A stretch of 64,000 bases of DNA from Methylobacter sp. BlB1 (lineage in GTDB: Bacteria; Pseudomonadota; Gammaproteobacteria; Methylococcales; Methylomonadaceae). Below are positions 34,886 to 43,788 of the stretch, piece by piece; positions within the stretch are counted from its first letter, which is position 1; every line of letters starts with the position of its first letter. Position numbers and translations under genes: made by a program. The stretch spans positions 30,683 through 94,682 of the forward strand of contig NZ_JADMKV010000008.1 in assembly GCF_015476545.1 (NCBI RefSeq), written 5' to 3'. Below the pieces are notes generated by a model. It was given only the letters and a program-made list of their open reading frames with translations. It did no database searches and was not told where the DNA came from.

Positions 34886-34897
34886 ATTGATAATTGT

Positions 34898-34925
34898 ATT
34901 ATAAAGACTTTTTCGGATTTGGCAA
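34898..34925 (-). promoter_or_regulatory. Strong sigma-70 promoter for the initiator tRNA
   Basis: On the minus strand: -35 TTGCCA (34920-34925), a 16-nt spacer and a perfect -10 TATAAT (34898-34903). It ends about 12 nt before the mature tRNA 5' end. Confidence 0.85.
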
Positions 34926-34976
34926 CCTATTTTTTATATTTTACAGCGTTATAGGTCAATTTGCTGATTCCCATGC

Positions 34977-35489
34977 TTAAATCCAACCTCCATGTGCGAT
35001 CAGGAATAAAGTTACAGCGGCAAATGCGCCCGCTAATACATCGTCCAGCATGATGCCCAAACCGCCACTTATGTGTCGGTCGGCCCAGCTGATAGGCCAT
35101 GGTTTGAGTATGTCGAATAGCCTGAACAGGACAAAACCCGCCGCCAGCGTTTGCCATGTCAAAGGGACCAGCCACATGGTAATCAAATAACCGGCCACTT
35201 CGTCCCAGACTATGCCACCGAAGTCGTGCTCACCCAGTTTTTCCGCTGCCCGGCCGCATATGCTTATGCCGGCAATAGTCACGACCAGTGTTAATAAGCT
35301 GTAAACGACAATATCAGCCTGGGCAAATAACCAATAAACAGGCACTGCCGCTAGAGTACCTAAGGTCCCGGGCGCTTTTCTTGCCAATCCCGAGCCGAAA
35401 CCGAAAGCCAGAAATAAAATCGGGTCCGATAAGACCTGTTTCGGCGTCAGTTTGTTTTTGCCGAGTTGCGTATTAAGAAAAATGCTCAA
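34977..35489 (-). CDS. pgpA: Phosphatidylglycerophosphatase A
   Basis: Membrane phosphatase converting phosphatidylglycerol phosphate to phosphatidylglycerol, acting after PgsA. The 170 residues have several hydrophobic helices. Conserved motifs: GFGSGLARKAPGTLGTL, WDEVAGYLITMW and RLFDILKPWPI, followed by GGLGIMLDDVLAG with the catalytic acidic residues. It overlaps the end of thiL by 17 nt, the usual thiL-pgpA pairing. Confidence 0.97.
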   Translation of the reverse strand: MSIFLNTQLGKNKLTPKQVLSDPILFLAFGFGSGLARKAPGTLGTLAAVPVYWLFAQADIVVYSLLTLVVTIAGISICGRAAEKLGEHDFGGIVWDEVAGYLITMWLVPLTWQTLAAGFVLFRLFDILKPWPISWADRHISGGLGIMLDDVLAGAFAAVTLFLIAHGGWI

Positions 35490-36408
35490 AACTTTTTACC
35501 CGCAATGCTTGAATGTTACCCGATTTGTTAAGCCGCAACCCAGGCTGAGGCTCAATCACGCCGATTTTCCTGCAACCGATAGGCAGCAGCCCTGCTTTAT
35601 CGGGGGATACAGTGAAACATAACTCATAGTCATCTCCTGCAGAAAGAGGCATCTGCCAGTCACCCGTATCGCGTATGTAGCTCAGTACGGCCGGCGACAG
35701 CGGCAAGTCATCCCAATCCAGACAAGCCCCCACATTGCTTTGCTCCAGAATATGCCCCAAGTCCCCGGCCAAACCGTCTGACAAGTCAATGCACGAATTG
35801 GCTATGCCGATCAAAGCCTGGCCAAGCTCACAAGCGGGATCCGGCTTATTGAACCGTTTTAAAGCTTCGTCAGGGTTTGCGCAGTCATAGCCTTGCTTTA
35901 TTTTCAGCCCCAGCCCCGCATCGCCCAGGCAGCCGGTCATGTAGATGAAATCACCCGGCTGAGCCATCGAGCGCGTTAATGCCTGCCCCCGAGGAACCAG
36001 CCCCAGAGCCTGCACGGTTAGCGTCAAGGGACCAGACGTCGTATCGCCGCCGATCAGATCCACTGAATAACGCTCGGCCAATGCCAAAAAGCCTTTGGCA
36101 AAAGCCGCCAGCCAGTCCTCATCGACTTTCGGCAGGGTCAACGCCAGCGTCACGGAAACAGGCCGCGCGCCCATACTGGCCAAGTCACTCAGATTAACAG
36201 CCAGCAATTTATGGCCAAGCTGTTCGGGATCGGTTCCGGCAAAGAAATGCACATTTTCGACCATTGTATCGGTCGTTATAGCCAACTCATAACCATCAGG
36301 AATAGCCAGCAATGCACAGTCGTCGCCCACTCCCAAACGCGTTGTCGGGTTTTTTACCGGCTGGTTAGTGAAAAACCGCCGAATCAGGGCAAATTCTGAC
36401 GACTGCAT
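35473..36408 (-). CDS. thiL: Thiamine-monophosphate kinase
   Basis: Phosphorylates thiamine monophosphate to the active cofactor thiamine pyrophosphate. The 311 residues belong to the PurM/SelD-like ATP-binding fold. Visible motifs are GVGDDCALL (about 27-35), AVNLSDLASMGARP and DLIGGDTTSGPL, and DLSDGLAGDLGHI in the C-terminal half. It lies after nusB, separated by 146 nt of structured repeats, and overlaps pgpA. Confidence 0.96.
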   Translation of the reverse strand: MQSSEFALIRRFFTNQPVKNPTTRLGVGDDCALLAIPDGYELAITTDTMVENVHFFAGTDPEQLGHKLLAVNLSDLASMGARPVSVTLALTLPKVDEDWLAAFAKGFLALAERYSVDLIGGDTTSGPLTLTVQALGLVPRGQALTRSMAQPGDFIYMTGCLGDAGLGLKIKQGYDCANPDEALKRFNKPDPACELGQALIGIANSCIDLSDGLAGDLGHILEQSNVGACLDWDDLPLSPAVLSYIRDTGDWQMPLSAGDDYELCFTVSPDKAGLLPIGCRKIGVIEPQPGLRLNKSGNIQALRVKSFEHFS

Positions 36409-36441
36409 GGCCGGTCAGTGCTCCATACCAGACCGGCATTT

Positions 36442-36457
36442 CCGCCATCCCTGGCGG
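36442..36457. repeat. GC-rich palindromic hairpin
   Basis: CCGCCA-TCCC-TGGCGG is a 6-bp perfect stem in the nusB-thiL spacer, upstream of the tandem hairpins. It looks like part of a REP-type composite element. Confidence 0.6.
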
Positions 36458-36486
36458 TCAGATGCAGGACGACTGCAGGGATGCAG

Positions 36487-36544
36487 GAGGTAGAGCAACG
36501 CATGGAGCAGTTGCCGAGGTAGAACAATGTCTGGAACGATTGTC
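36487..36544. repeat. Tandem 29-nt hairpin units with compensatory changes
   Basis: Unit 1 (36487-36515) and unit 2 (36516-36544) share GAGGTAGA at the start and TGGA in the loop. Each folds as a 7-bp stem with one bulged base and a 5-nt loop: GCAACGC/GC-A-GTTGC and ACAATGT/AC-G-ATTGT. At least three stem pairs differ between units by compensatory changes (G-C to A-T, C-G to T-A twice), so the structure rather than the sequence is kept. Confidence 0.75.
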
Positions 36545-36554
36545 GAAACAGGCA

Positions 36555-36998
36555 CTATGGTTTTTTACCTTCTGATTTGGCTTTAATCTCAAGCGGCCTT
36601 TGCTTTTGAGCCACTTTATCGAGGATGCCGTTAACGTATCTATGACTGCCGTCGGCGCCAAAATCCTTGGCCAGATTGATGCCTTCATTCAGAACGACCC
36701 GGTACGGCATATCCAGCCGAAACATCAATTCGTAAGCACCGATGCGCAAAATAGCTCTTTCGACCGGATCAATCTTGTCGACCGGACGGTCGACAAATTC
36801 AGACAAAGCCTGATCAATGGCAGTCAGATTTTTAGGAACGCCGAAGAATAGCTCGGTGAAATAGCTTTTTTGTGCATTTTTCAGCCGTTCTTCCTCTAGG
36901 AACTGACGCTCGATTTCACTGAGATTCTGTCCCGTCATCTGCCATTGATACAATGCCTGAACAGCACTTCTACGGGCGTTGGTACGCGCTTGACTCAT
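36555..36998 (-). CDS. nusB: Transcription antitermination factor NusB
   Basis: RNA-binding helical protein which with NusE (S10) recognises boxA in rRNA and other antitermination sites. The 147 residues start [20 protein letters not shown]; the conserved VERAILRIGAYEL and NEGINLAKDFGADGSHRYVNG blocks are intact. The C-terminus is Lys-rich. Its ATG overlaps the ribH stop by one base (TGATG), in the standard rib-nusB order. Confidence 0.98.
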   Translation of the reverse strand: MSQARTNARRSAVQALYQWQMTGQNLSEIERQFLEEERLKNAQKSYFTELFFGVPKNLTAIDQALSEFVDRPVDKIDPVERAILRIGAYELMFRLDMPYRVVLNEGINLAKDFGADGSHRYVNGILDKVAQKQRPLEIKAKSEGKKP

Positions 36999-37474
36999 CA
37001 GATTTCCAGGTTCTTGAACAGGCTGACCATTTCGATTGCAGACAGGGCGGCTTCCGCGCCTTTATTGCCCGCTTTCGTACCTGCACGCTCTATCGCTTGC
37101 TCTATCGTATCGACCGTCAGCACACCAAAACTGATTGGTATATCATATTGCAGCGAAACATTGGCCAACCCCTTGACGCACTCGCCAGCCACATATTCAA
37201 AATGCGGCGTACCACCCCGAATTACCGCGCCTATGGCGATAATCGCATCATATTTCTTGGCGGCGGCTATGCGCTGAACCACCATGGGCAACTCAAATGC
37301 GCCGGGCGCCTTGACCAGATCAATATCGGCCTTAGCCGCACCGTGGCGTACCAGCGCATCAATAGCGCCGGCCTCCAACTGCTCAACGATAAAACTGTTA
37401 AAACGGGAGGCCACGATACAAAATTTGCCGCCTTGGGCGGAAAAATTGCCTTCATAAGTCTTTATTGCCGACAT
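36998..37474 (-). CDS. ribH: 6,7-dimethyl-8-ribityllumazine synthase
   Basis: Penultimate riboflavin enzyme, joining the pyrimidine and 3,4-dihydroxy-2-butanone 4-phosphate; usually a 60-mer or decamer. The ATG at 37474 gives 158 residues; an upstream TTG is less likely. [27 protein letters not shown]-type [11 protein letters not shown], and [14 protein letters not shown] (with the catalytic histidine) are present. It follows ribBA by 8 nt and overlaps nusB by one base. Confidence 0.97.
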   Translation of the reverse strand: MSAIKTYEGNFSAQGGKFCIVASRFNSFIVEQLEAGAIDALVRHGAAKADIDLVKAPGAFELPMVVQRIAAAKKYDAIIAIGAVIRGGTPHFEYVAGECVKGLANVSLQYDIPISFGVLTVDTIEQAIERAGTKAGNKGAEAALSAIEMVSLFKNLEI

Positions 37475-37482
37475 TTTGTTTC

Positions 37483-38637
37483 TCAATCTAAATTATTAAC
37501 ATTGTTTTCTGAAACGACGCCCTCGGAGGCATCGATACCGACATGCTCGGCCACTTCCAGATCAAATCCGGACAGCCCGACATATCTTTTTTGCGTCCCT
37601 AACACTTTCAATTTGCGCACGCCCAGATCCGCCAATATCCGCGAACCCGTGCCTGTCGTGCGCCAATCCACGGCATCCGCAACCAGTCCGGCATTGGCAA
37701 TGCCGTGATCTTCCAATTGATAACGGTGAATCAGCTCCACCAGGGATTTATTGTCTTCGCTCTGCCTGACGACCACCAGCACGCCGCGCCCTTCCTCGGC
37801 TATTTTTTGCATGGCTTCGCGGATTGAAACACTGCCGCCGCTGCGCTTAGACGCAAATAAATCATCGAGCAAATTGCGCGCATGAACCCTGACTAGAACG
37901 GGCTCGTCACCCGAAACCTGTCCCATCACCAATGCCAGATGCACATTGTTGTCATTGCGATCCTGATAAGCGTAAAGCCTGAAATCCCCAAATTCTGTGG
38001 GAAAAGCACATTCACTGATGCGCTCCAGAGTGTTTTCATGCTGGATACGATAATGGATCAGATCGGCAATGGTGCCGATCTTGAGATTATGCTGTTTCGC
38101 AAAAACCTCCAGATCCGGCCGCCTGGCCATCGAGCCATCTTCATTGAGGATCTCGACGATAACGGCCGCAGGCTCCACACCGGCCAAGCGTGCCAGATCA
38201 CAGCCCGCTTCGGTATGTCCTGCCCGGTTCAACACGCCGCCGGGCTTGGCCATTAATGGAAAAATATGACCAGGCTGAACCAGATCTTCGGCTTTTGCAT
38301 CGACAGCGACCGCGCATTGCACGGTACGCGCCCGGTCGGCTGCGGAAATGCCTGTGGTCACGCCCGTTGCCGCCTCGATAGACACCGTAAAATTGGTCGA
38401 ATGAGAAGTTTTATTTTCATTAACCATCAGCGGCAGGCGCAGCTGCTGGCAGCGCTCACTGGTCAAGGTCAGGCAAATCAAGCCGCGCCCGTAGCGAGCC
38501 ATGAAGTTGATATCTTCCGGACGCGTGAATGCCGCCGCCATAAGCAGATCGCCTTCATTCTCACGGTCCTCATCATCCATAATGATGACCATTTTGCCCA
38601 AACGCAGATCTTCTATAATTTCTTCAATCGTGTTCAC
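37483..38637 (-). CDS. ribB: 3,4-dihydroxy-2-butanone 4-phosphate synthase with degenerate GTP cyclohydrolase II-like domain
   Basis: The GTG at 38637, with AGAGG 5 nt upstream, gives 384 residues beginning (M)[14 protein letters not shown]. The RibB half is complete: [11 protein letters not shown] with the metal-binding glutamate, [12 protein letters not shown], and [14 protein letters not shown]. The C-terminal half resembles GTP cyclohydrolase II (RibA) in length and layout, but the zinc-binding CxxGDxxxSxRCDC stretch is replaced by [15 protein letters not shown], with no cysteine. RibA activity is therefore probably absent; such inactive RibBX-type fusions are known. A separate ribA is expected elsewhere in the genome. 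Confidence 0.94.
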   Translation of the reverse strand: MNTIEEIIEDLRLGKMVIIMDDEDRENEGDLLMAAAFTRPEDINFMARYGRGLICLTLTSERCQQLRLPLMVNENKTSHSTNFTVSIEAATGVTTGISAADRARTVQCAVAVDAKAEDLVQPGHIFPLMAKPGGVLNRAGHTEAGCDLARLAGVEPAAVIVEILNEDGSMARRPDLEVFAKQHNLKIGTIADLIHYRIQHENTLERISECAFPTEFGDFRLYAYQDRNDNNVHLALVMGQVSGDEPVLVRVHARNLLDDLFASKRSGGSVSIREAMQKIAEEGRGVLVVVRQSEDNKSLVELIHRYQLEDHGIANAGLVADAVDWRTTGTGSRILADLGVRKLKVLGTQKRYVGLSGFDLEVAEHVGIDASEGVVSENNVNNLD

Positions 38638-38645
38638 TAATGCCT

Positions 38646-39302
38646 CTAGCCCAAAAAGCCCGCCTGCTGCAACAATGTTTCTGTCACGCCGCCTTGGGCA
38701 GCTGCCGCCGAATCGCCCTGCATCAAGCGCTCCATATAGCGTGCCAGCAAATCGACTTCCAGATTGACCCGGGTTCCCGGCACAGCCTCGCCCAGCGTCG
38801 TTTCCTTCAGCGTATGCGGCACGATATTGACGCCAAACATGGCACCATCCACGTCGTTGACTGTCAGGCTGATGCCGTTGATGCAAATGGAACCCTTCTC
38901 GGCGATATATTTGGCCAGATTGTCAGGTGCCTTGAACTTGAACCGGAAAGAGCGTCCGTCCGGCTTTTTTTCCATGACCCTGCCAATGCCATCGACGTGC
39001 CCGCTGACGATGTGCCCGCCCATGCGCGTTGAAGGCGTCAAGGCCAATTCCAGATTAACCGATGCGCCGATCGTGGCTTCGCCCAATAATGTTCTGGACA
39101 GCGTTTCGTTAGATACATCGGCGCAAAAATAATCCTTGCCCAGCTCAATGGCTGTCAAGCACACCCCGTTAACGGCAATGCTGTCGCCTAGCGCGACGCC
39201 ATCAAGCGGCAATTTGCCAGTGTTGATCTTGAATCGGCAATCACCGGCCCGATGCTCGATGGTCGCTATTTTTCCGATGGCTAGTATGATGCCTGTAAAC
39301 AT
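38646..39302 (-). CDS. ribE: Riboflavin synthase alpha chain
   Basis: Dismutates two lumazine molecules to riboflavin and the pyrimidine substrate. The 218 residues are made of two lumazine-binding repeats: [12 protein letters not shown] with [10 protein letters not shown], and [13 protein letters not shown] with [12 protein letters not shown]. The C-terminal trimerisation helix contains LLARYMERL. It lies between ribD and ribBA. Confidence 0.97.
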   Translation of the reverse strand: MFTGIILAIGKIATIEHRAGDCRFKINTGKLPLDGVALGDSIAVNGVCLTAIELGKDYFCADVSNETLSRTLLGEATIGASVNLELALTPSTRMGGHIVSGHVDGIGRVMEKKPDGRSFRFKFKAPDNLAKYIAEKGSICINGISLTVNDVDGAMFGVNIVPHTLKETTLGEAVPGTRVNLEVDLLARYMERLMQGDSAAAAQGGVTETLLQQAGFLG

Positions 39303-39315
39303 GGAATACCCCTGA

Positions 39316-40407
39316 TTACTGCGATATAAGTGTTAATTTCAAATCCGGACCTACCTGTCTGACATCGTGCAGATGAAAATTCTTCCTATCGCTCATCTGC
39401 TGCAGACCCGGCACGGTAAATAATCCGCGGCCTTGATCGCCCAGAACACAAGGCGCCATATAAACGATCCATTCGTCGACCAGGTTTTCAGCCAGCAAAG
39501 ACCCATTCAGAACGGCGCCCGCTTCTACCAATACCTCATTGATCTGTTGTCCTGCTAGAAAATCCAGAACTGCATTCAGATCAAGCCGCCCCTTGTTCTC
39601 AGCCAAACCATAAACTTCGAAGCCGGCCTGCTGCAATGTCTGCCGCCGCTGTTCATCCTGTGAACAGGTTAAAATCAGACTGCGCCCCGGCAGGCTCGCC
39701 ATCCTGGCTGTCACCGGCATCTTCAACTGCGAATCCAATATAACTCTGACAGGCTGCACGACTTCGGCGTCCACGCGCGCATTCAAGGCAGGATCGTCAG
39801 CCAGCACGGTACTGATGCTGGTCAGAATTGCCGAACTTTGCGCCCTTAATTTGTGCACATCGGATCGGGCCTCGGCCGAGGTAATCCACTTGCTTTCGCC
39901 CGATGCCATAGCGGTCCGGCCATCCAGACTCATCGCCAGCTTGCTGCGCACAAACGGGCGATTTTCAGTCATTCTTTTGATGAAGCCGCGGTTCAACGCC
40001 TGCGCATCCTGCTCCAATACGCCGCAACTGACTTCAATGCCGGCCGCTTTCAGCCTTTCCAGGCCGCGCCCGGCCACCAATGGATTCGGGTCCTGCATGG
40101 CCGCCACGACTCGACTGACGCCGGCTTTGATCAAGGCATCGCAGCAAGGCGGTGTTCTGCCGTGATGACTGCAGGGTTCCAATGTCACATAAGCAGTCGC
40201 ACCTCTGGCGTCGTATACTGTCTTTAACGCTTCGATTTCCGCATGGCCCTGACCGGCTTTAACGTGCCATCCCTCGCCAATCACAACATTATCTTTGACT
40301 AAGACGCAACCGACGCGCGGGTTCGGATCGGTCGTATAAAGCCCTTTTTTAGCCAGACCGATGGCTCTTGCCATGTAAATGGCGTCCTGCTGTGCTGATC
40401 GAATCAT
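39316..40407 (-). CDS. ribD: Bifunctional riboflavin deaminase/reductase
   Basis: Second and third riboflavin steps. The 363 residues have an N-terminal cytidine-deaminase-like zinc site (GHAEIEAL; LEPCSHHGRTPPCCDALI) and a C-terminal DHFR-like NADPH reductase domain (RPFVRSKLAMSLDGRTA; NEVLVEAGAVLNGSLL). It abuts nrdR directly, with no gap between the nrdR stop and the ribD start, the common nrdR-ribD order. Confidence 0.97.
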   Translation of the reverse strand: MIRSAQQDAIYMARAIGLAKKGLYTTDPNPRVGCVLVKDNVVIGEGWHVKAGQGHAEIEALKTVYDARGATAYVTLEPCSHHGRTPPCCDALIKAGVSRVVAAMQDPNPLVAGRGLERLKAAGIEVSCGVLEQDAQALNRGFIKRMTENRPFVRSKLAMSLDGRTAMASGESKWITSAEARSDVHKLRAQSSAILTSISTVLADDPALNARVDAEVVQPVRVILDSQLKMPVTARMASLPGRSLILTCSQDEQRRQTLQQAGFEVYGLAENKGRLDLNAVLDFLAGQQINEVLVEAGAVLNGSLLAENLVDEWIVYMAPCVLGDQGRGLFTVPGLQQMSDRKNFHLHDVRQVGPDLKLTLISQ

Positions 40408-40860
40408 TTATTTTTTCTGTAGATGCTCAATCATGTCAGTAAATTCACTGACATCCTGGAAGCTGCGATAGACCGAGGCAAAACGCACGAAAGCGACGTG
40501 ATCAAGGCTGCTTAATTCTTTCATGACCTTCTCGCCGAGTTCCTGCGCCGTTATTTCGCGCTCGCCTTTAGCCATCAATTCTCTTTTGATGCGGTTGATG
40601 GCGGCCTCGATATCATCGCTGCCGACCGGACGTTTTTCCAGTGCGCGAAGCATGCCCGAACGCAGTTTATTTTCCTCGAACGGCTCGCGAATGCCATTGC
40701 GCTTCACAATACGCGGCAACGTCAACTCGGCCGCCTCATAGGTCGTGAATCTTTCTTTACAGGCGATACATTCGCGCCGACGACGAACCTGATCGCCTTC
40801 ATTCGCTAATCGGGAATCTATAACACGCGTATCTTGTGCCCCGCAGAACGGACATCGCAT
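40408..40860 (-). CDS. nrdR: Transcriptional repressor NrdR
   Basis: Zinc-ribbon/ATP-cone repressor of ribonucleotide reductase genes. The 150 residues start [17 protein letters not shown] with the second cysteine pair in CIACKERF, then the ATP-cone ([17 protein letters not shown]) across about residues 50-135. It begins the rib operon. No complete NrdR box was found in its own upstream region. Confidence 0.98.
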   Translation of the reverse strand: MRCPFCGAQDTRVIDSRLANEGDQVRRRRECIACKERFTTYEAAELTLPRIVKRNGIREPFEENKLRSGMLRALEKRPVGSDDIEAAINRIKRELMAKGEREITAQELGEKVMKELSSLDHVAFVRFASVYRSFQDVSEFTDMIEHLQKK

Positions 40861-41037
40861 AATTTAAGCCACTAATCATGAGCGCCAGAAATCCGGCCTT
40901 CAAATTCAAAACTGGTAATTTTATAACACAATGTCCTGTCTCCGTATTTTATTTTCTAATATACGCAGCAGTCCTATTCAAATAATGACCTCGAATGTAT
41001 ATAGTGTCATGATTCGAATAACCACCATTCCGCCAAG

Positions 41038-41688
41038 ATGAAAGAACAGGAAGGCGTCATCAAATATCGGCTCAGCCATATGCAACAGCCGATCGATCCT
41101 GCGTTGTCATTAACCGAAATCAATGCCTGGCGTACTGTGCTTTTCCGGCTCGGGCTTATCGGGCGATGCGCCGATAGATATGACAACATCGGATTCGGCA
41201 ATATTAGCCAGCGACTGGAGCCTGGCAGTAGCCAATTCATTATCAGCGGCACTCAAACCGGACACATCGAATTTTTAAAGTCTAAGCACTATTGCCTTGT
41301 CACTGAAGCGGAACCTAAAAGAAATTGGCTCCAGTCTAGCGGACTTTGCCAGCCATCTTCCGAATCGCTGACGCACGCCAGCGTCTACACCCAAGATCCT
41401 GCCATACAAGCAGTCATACACGTACACAGTCCCGAAATCTGGCGCCACACCAAATCACTTGACCTGCCTCATACTTCGGCCGATATCGCTTACGGCACGG
41501 TTGAAATGACGGTGGCTGTCGAGCAATTATTCCGCTCAAACAGCTTGCGGCAGGCTTCGCTGTTTACCATGCTCGGCCATGAAGACGGCGTTATTGCATT
41601 CGGCAGTACGCTTCAAGCGGCGGCCCTAGAACTGATTAAACAGTTATCATTGGCGCTCGGCATTGAACAACAAGCCAATTATGAATAG
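41038..41688 (+). CDS. Class II aldolase/adducin family protein
   Basis: A 216-residue member of the class II aldolase/adducin fold (fuculose-phosphate aldolase and ribulose-5-phosphate epimerase relatives), whose enzymes use a Zn ion held by histidines. VIHVHSPEIW provides the HxH pair, LGHEDGV a third histidine, and SESLTHASVY a likely catalytic acid. FGNISQR near residue 60 matches the conserved GNxS site. The substrate is unknown. No pathway partner is adjacent; glutaredoxin follows on the same strand. The start has no strong Shine-Dalgarno sequence, and Met15 is an alternative. Confidence 0.7.
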   Translation: MKEQEGVIKYRLSHMQQPIDPALSLTEINAWRTVLFRLGLIGRCADRYDNIGFGNISQRLEPGSSQFIISGTQTGHIEFLKSKHYCLVTEAEPKRNWLQSSGLCQPSSESLTHASVYTQDPAIQAVIHVHSPEIWRHTKSLDLPHTSADIAYGTVEMTVAVEQLFRSNSLRQASLFTMLGHEDGVIAFGSTLQAAALELIKQLSLALGIEQQANYE

Positions 41689-41723
41689 AATAGTACGCTA
41701 TATTAGCAATTATTAATAAACAT

Positions 41724-41984
41724 ATGCCTGAAATACTGATTTATACCTCCACCTTTTGTCCTTACTGCGTTATGGCCAAGCGCCTGCTCGATAAAAAAGG
41801 GGTTCGCTATACTGAGCTTAATGTCGATAGACAGTCCGGACTAAGAGAGGAAATGATGCGCAAAACCCAGCGGCGGACCGTGCCTCAAATTTATATTGGC
41901 GACTATCATGTCGGCGGTTTTGACGATCTTTATGCCTTGGAACAGCAAAAGAAACTGGATGCCTTGCTGTCAGATGCGCCTTAA
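41724..41984 (+). CDS. grxC: Glutaredoxin 3
   Basis: Small GSH-dependent disulfide oxidoreductase of 86 residues. The dithiol active site CPYC is at residues 12-15 (TSTFCPYCVMAK). The cis-proline segment RRTVPQIYIGD and the GSH-binding HVGGFDDLYAL are intact. Monocistronic or read with the aldolase gene 35 nt upstream. Confidence 0.96.
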   Translation: MPEILIYTSTFCPYCVMAKRLLDKKGVRYTELNVDRQSGLREEMMRKTQRRTVPQIYIGDYHVGGFDDLYALEQQKKLDALLSDAP

Positions 41985-42086
41985 GGACATTATTTTCTCG
42001 CATTAAACGCCGTCCTTTGTAAAATAGTCTTCCATAATGAAGAGAAAGCCATTCTTTCAGACATTCTTACAAACACGAGGCGTACG

Positions 42087-42473
42087 ATGGATCACTACAA
42101 ATTAGTCTTACCGGAACATCTGAATCATTACGGCTATTTATTCGGCGGCAATCTGCTGCATTGGATTGATGAAATCGGCTATATCGCGGCCAATCTCCAG
42201 TTTCCTGGCCATGAGTTTGTCACCATCGGACTTGATAATGTGGTGTTCAAACAAAGCATCAAGCTCGGCTCCATTCTGAAGTTCGAGACCAACCTGACCA
42301 GGCGCGGCAAGACATCCGCAACGTACAATGTCAAAGTGTCGTGTGAAGATATTGATACCGGCAACATTGCCCAGGTTTTTGAAACCAATATCACCTTTGT
42401 CAGCATCGACAAGACCGGCAAGAAAAAGCCGATCAACGAGAGCGATGCCGATCAAGGCAGCATCATACCCTGA
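42087..42473 (+). CDS. Hotdog-fold acyl-CoA thioesterase
   Basis: A 128-residue protein of the acyl-CoA thioesterase/BFIT family related to YciA. The segment [20 protein letters not shown] carries the conserved helix with the catalytic aspartate. [14 protein letters not shown] and the following strand match the family. GAGG lies about 7 nt before the ATG. The stop codon sits inside the 5' arm of a 13-bp hairpin. The acyl chain preference is not predictable. Confidence 0.88.
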   Translation: MDHYKLVLPEHLNHYGYLFGGNLLHWIDEIGYIAANLQFPGHEFVTIGLDNVVFKQSIKLGSILKFETNLTRRGKTSATYNVKVSCEDIDTGNIAQVFETNITFVSIDKTGKKKPINESDADQGSIIP

Positions 42474-42503
42474 TCCGTTACAAGCCAAGATAACGGATCA
42501 GGG
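42468..42503. terminator. 13-bp hairpin overlapping the thioesterase stop codon
   Basis: Perfect arms 42468-42480 and 42491-42503 enclose a 10-nt loop, and the TGA stop (42471-42473) is inside the first arm. No T-run follows on either side. It lies between convergent genes (thioesterase and metZ), so it may mark both transcript ends. Confidence 0.6.
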
Positions 42504-42541
42504 CCTGCTCGGCCATATGTCTGAATATGACCTTATCTTGC

Positions 42542-43729
42542 CTAGCCTTCCAGTCCTCTTGACAGGTCGTTTTTAATATCATCAATATTTTCAAGGCCTA
42601 CGGAGACCCTGACCAACCCATCCTTAATGCCGGCCGCGGCGCGAACTTCCGGCGCCAAGCGGCCGTGAGTGGTCGAGGCAGGGTGCGTGATTGTGGTTTT
42701 GACATCACCCAGATTGGCGGTAATCGACAGCATTTGAGTGGAATCGATCAACCGCCAGGCTTGGTCCTTGCCGCCGTTCAGCTCAAAACTGACCACGGCC
42801 CCGAAGTGCGCCTGCTGACGCTTGGCCAATTCATGCTGGGCGTGGGATGCCAGTCCGGGATAATGGACTTTGGCGACGGCCGGCTGCTGTTCCAGCCATT
42901 TGGCCAGTTCGAAAGCGTTGTCGCAATGCGCTTTCATTCTGACCGCCAGCGTTTCCAGGCCCGATAAAAACACCCAGGCATTGAACGGACTCATGGTCGA
43001 GCCGCCTGTGCGCAAGTACGGATAAATATGCTTTTCGATCAATTCCTCGCTGGCCACGACGGCGCCACCGACGCAACGCCCCTGTCCGTCTATGTATTTG
43101 GTGGCCGAGTGCACGACAATATCGGCACCCAATGTCAGCGGTTTTTGCAGCACGGGCGTACAGAATACATTATCAACCACCAGCAAACAGCCATGGTTGT
43201 GCGCGATTGCAGCGATGCGTTCGATATCGGCGATTTCGATCAGCGGATTGGATGGCGTTTCCAGAAACAGGAAGCGCGTATTCGGCTTGATGGCCGACTC
43301 CCAGGCCGACAGATCAGTCAATTCGACAAAGTCAGTCTCGACGCCGAATTTGCCGAAATAATTCTGGAACATCAGCACAGTATTGCCGAAAACGCTGCGC
43401 GAACAAACCACATGATCGCCGGCTTTCAGCAAGCCCATGCCGACCGCCATGATGGCAGCCATGCCCGATGCGAAAGCCAGGCAGCGCTCACCTTTCTCCA
43501 TCAATGCAAGCCGTTCCTGAAAGGCACTGACGGTCGGATTGGTGAAGCGTGAATAGATATTGCCGGCTTTCTGGCCTGTGAAACGCAAAGCCGCTTCTTC
43601 GGCGCTGTCAAAGACATAACTGGACGTGGCAAAAATCGGCATACTATGCTCATCTTCAGAAGTCCGCTTATGCCCCGCTCTTATGGCCTGGGTTTCCAGA
43701 GAATAGTCGTTCCAGTCAATGTCTTTCAT
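42542..43729 (-). CDS. metZ: O-succinylhomoserine sulfhydrylase
   Basis: PLP enzyme of the Cys/Met metabolism family, making homocysteine from O-succinylhomoserine and sulfide. The 395 residues contain FASGMAAIMAV, ETPSNPLIEIADI and the PLP lysine in VVHSATKYIDGQGR (about residue 205). MetZ rather than MetB or MetY is suggested by length and by its place next to purF, as in pseudomonads. It is read after purF with a 59-nt gap. Confidence 0.93.
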   Translation of the reverse strand: MKDIDWNDYSLETQAIRAGHKRTSEDEHSMPIFATSSYVFDSAEEAALRFTGQKAGNIYSRFTNPTVSAFQERLALMEKGERCLAFASGMAAIMAVGMGLLKAGDHVVCSRSVFGNTVLMFQNYFGKFGVETDFVELTDLSAWESAIKPNTRFLFLETPSNPLIEIADIERIAAIAHNHGCLLVVDNVFCTPVLQKPLTLGADIVVHSATKYIDGQGRCVGGAVVASEELIEKHIYPYLRTGGSTMSPFNAWVFLSGLETLAVRMKAHCDNAFELAKWLEQQPAVAKVHYPGLASHAQHELAKRQQAHFGAVVSFELNGGKDQAWRLIDSTQMLSITANLGDVKTTITHPASTTHGRLAPEVRAAAGIKDGLVRVSVGLENIDDIKNDLSRGLEG

Positions 43730-43788
43730 CGTTTTTAGTTTTTTATAAAGAAGAAAAAAGAGAGCTCTAGTAATGAGAGTTCCGTATC

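Noticed and set aside
36487..36544. Tandem 29-nt units as a CRISPR fragment
   Set aside because: The units are directly adjacent with no spacer, are imperfect, and no cas gene is present.
38638..38886. 83-codon upstream extension of ribBA
   Set aside because: It lies inside riboflavin synthase in another frame. The GTG at 38637 has AGAGG upstream and gives the family N-terminus.
40992..41007. NrdR-box-like sequence upstream of nrdR and the aldolase gene
   Set aside because: The right half and core fit but the left half does not, and no second box is spaced from it.
40861..41037. FMN riboswitch in front of the riboflavin genes
   Set aside because: The spacer is under 180 nt and shows none of the conserved multi-helix FMN aptamer segments. 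The other rib gene spacers are only a few nt long.
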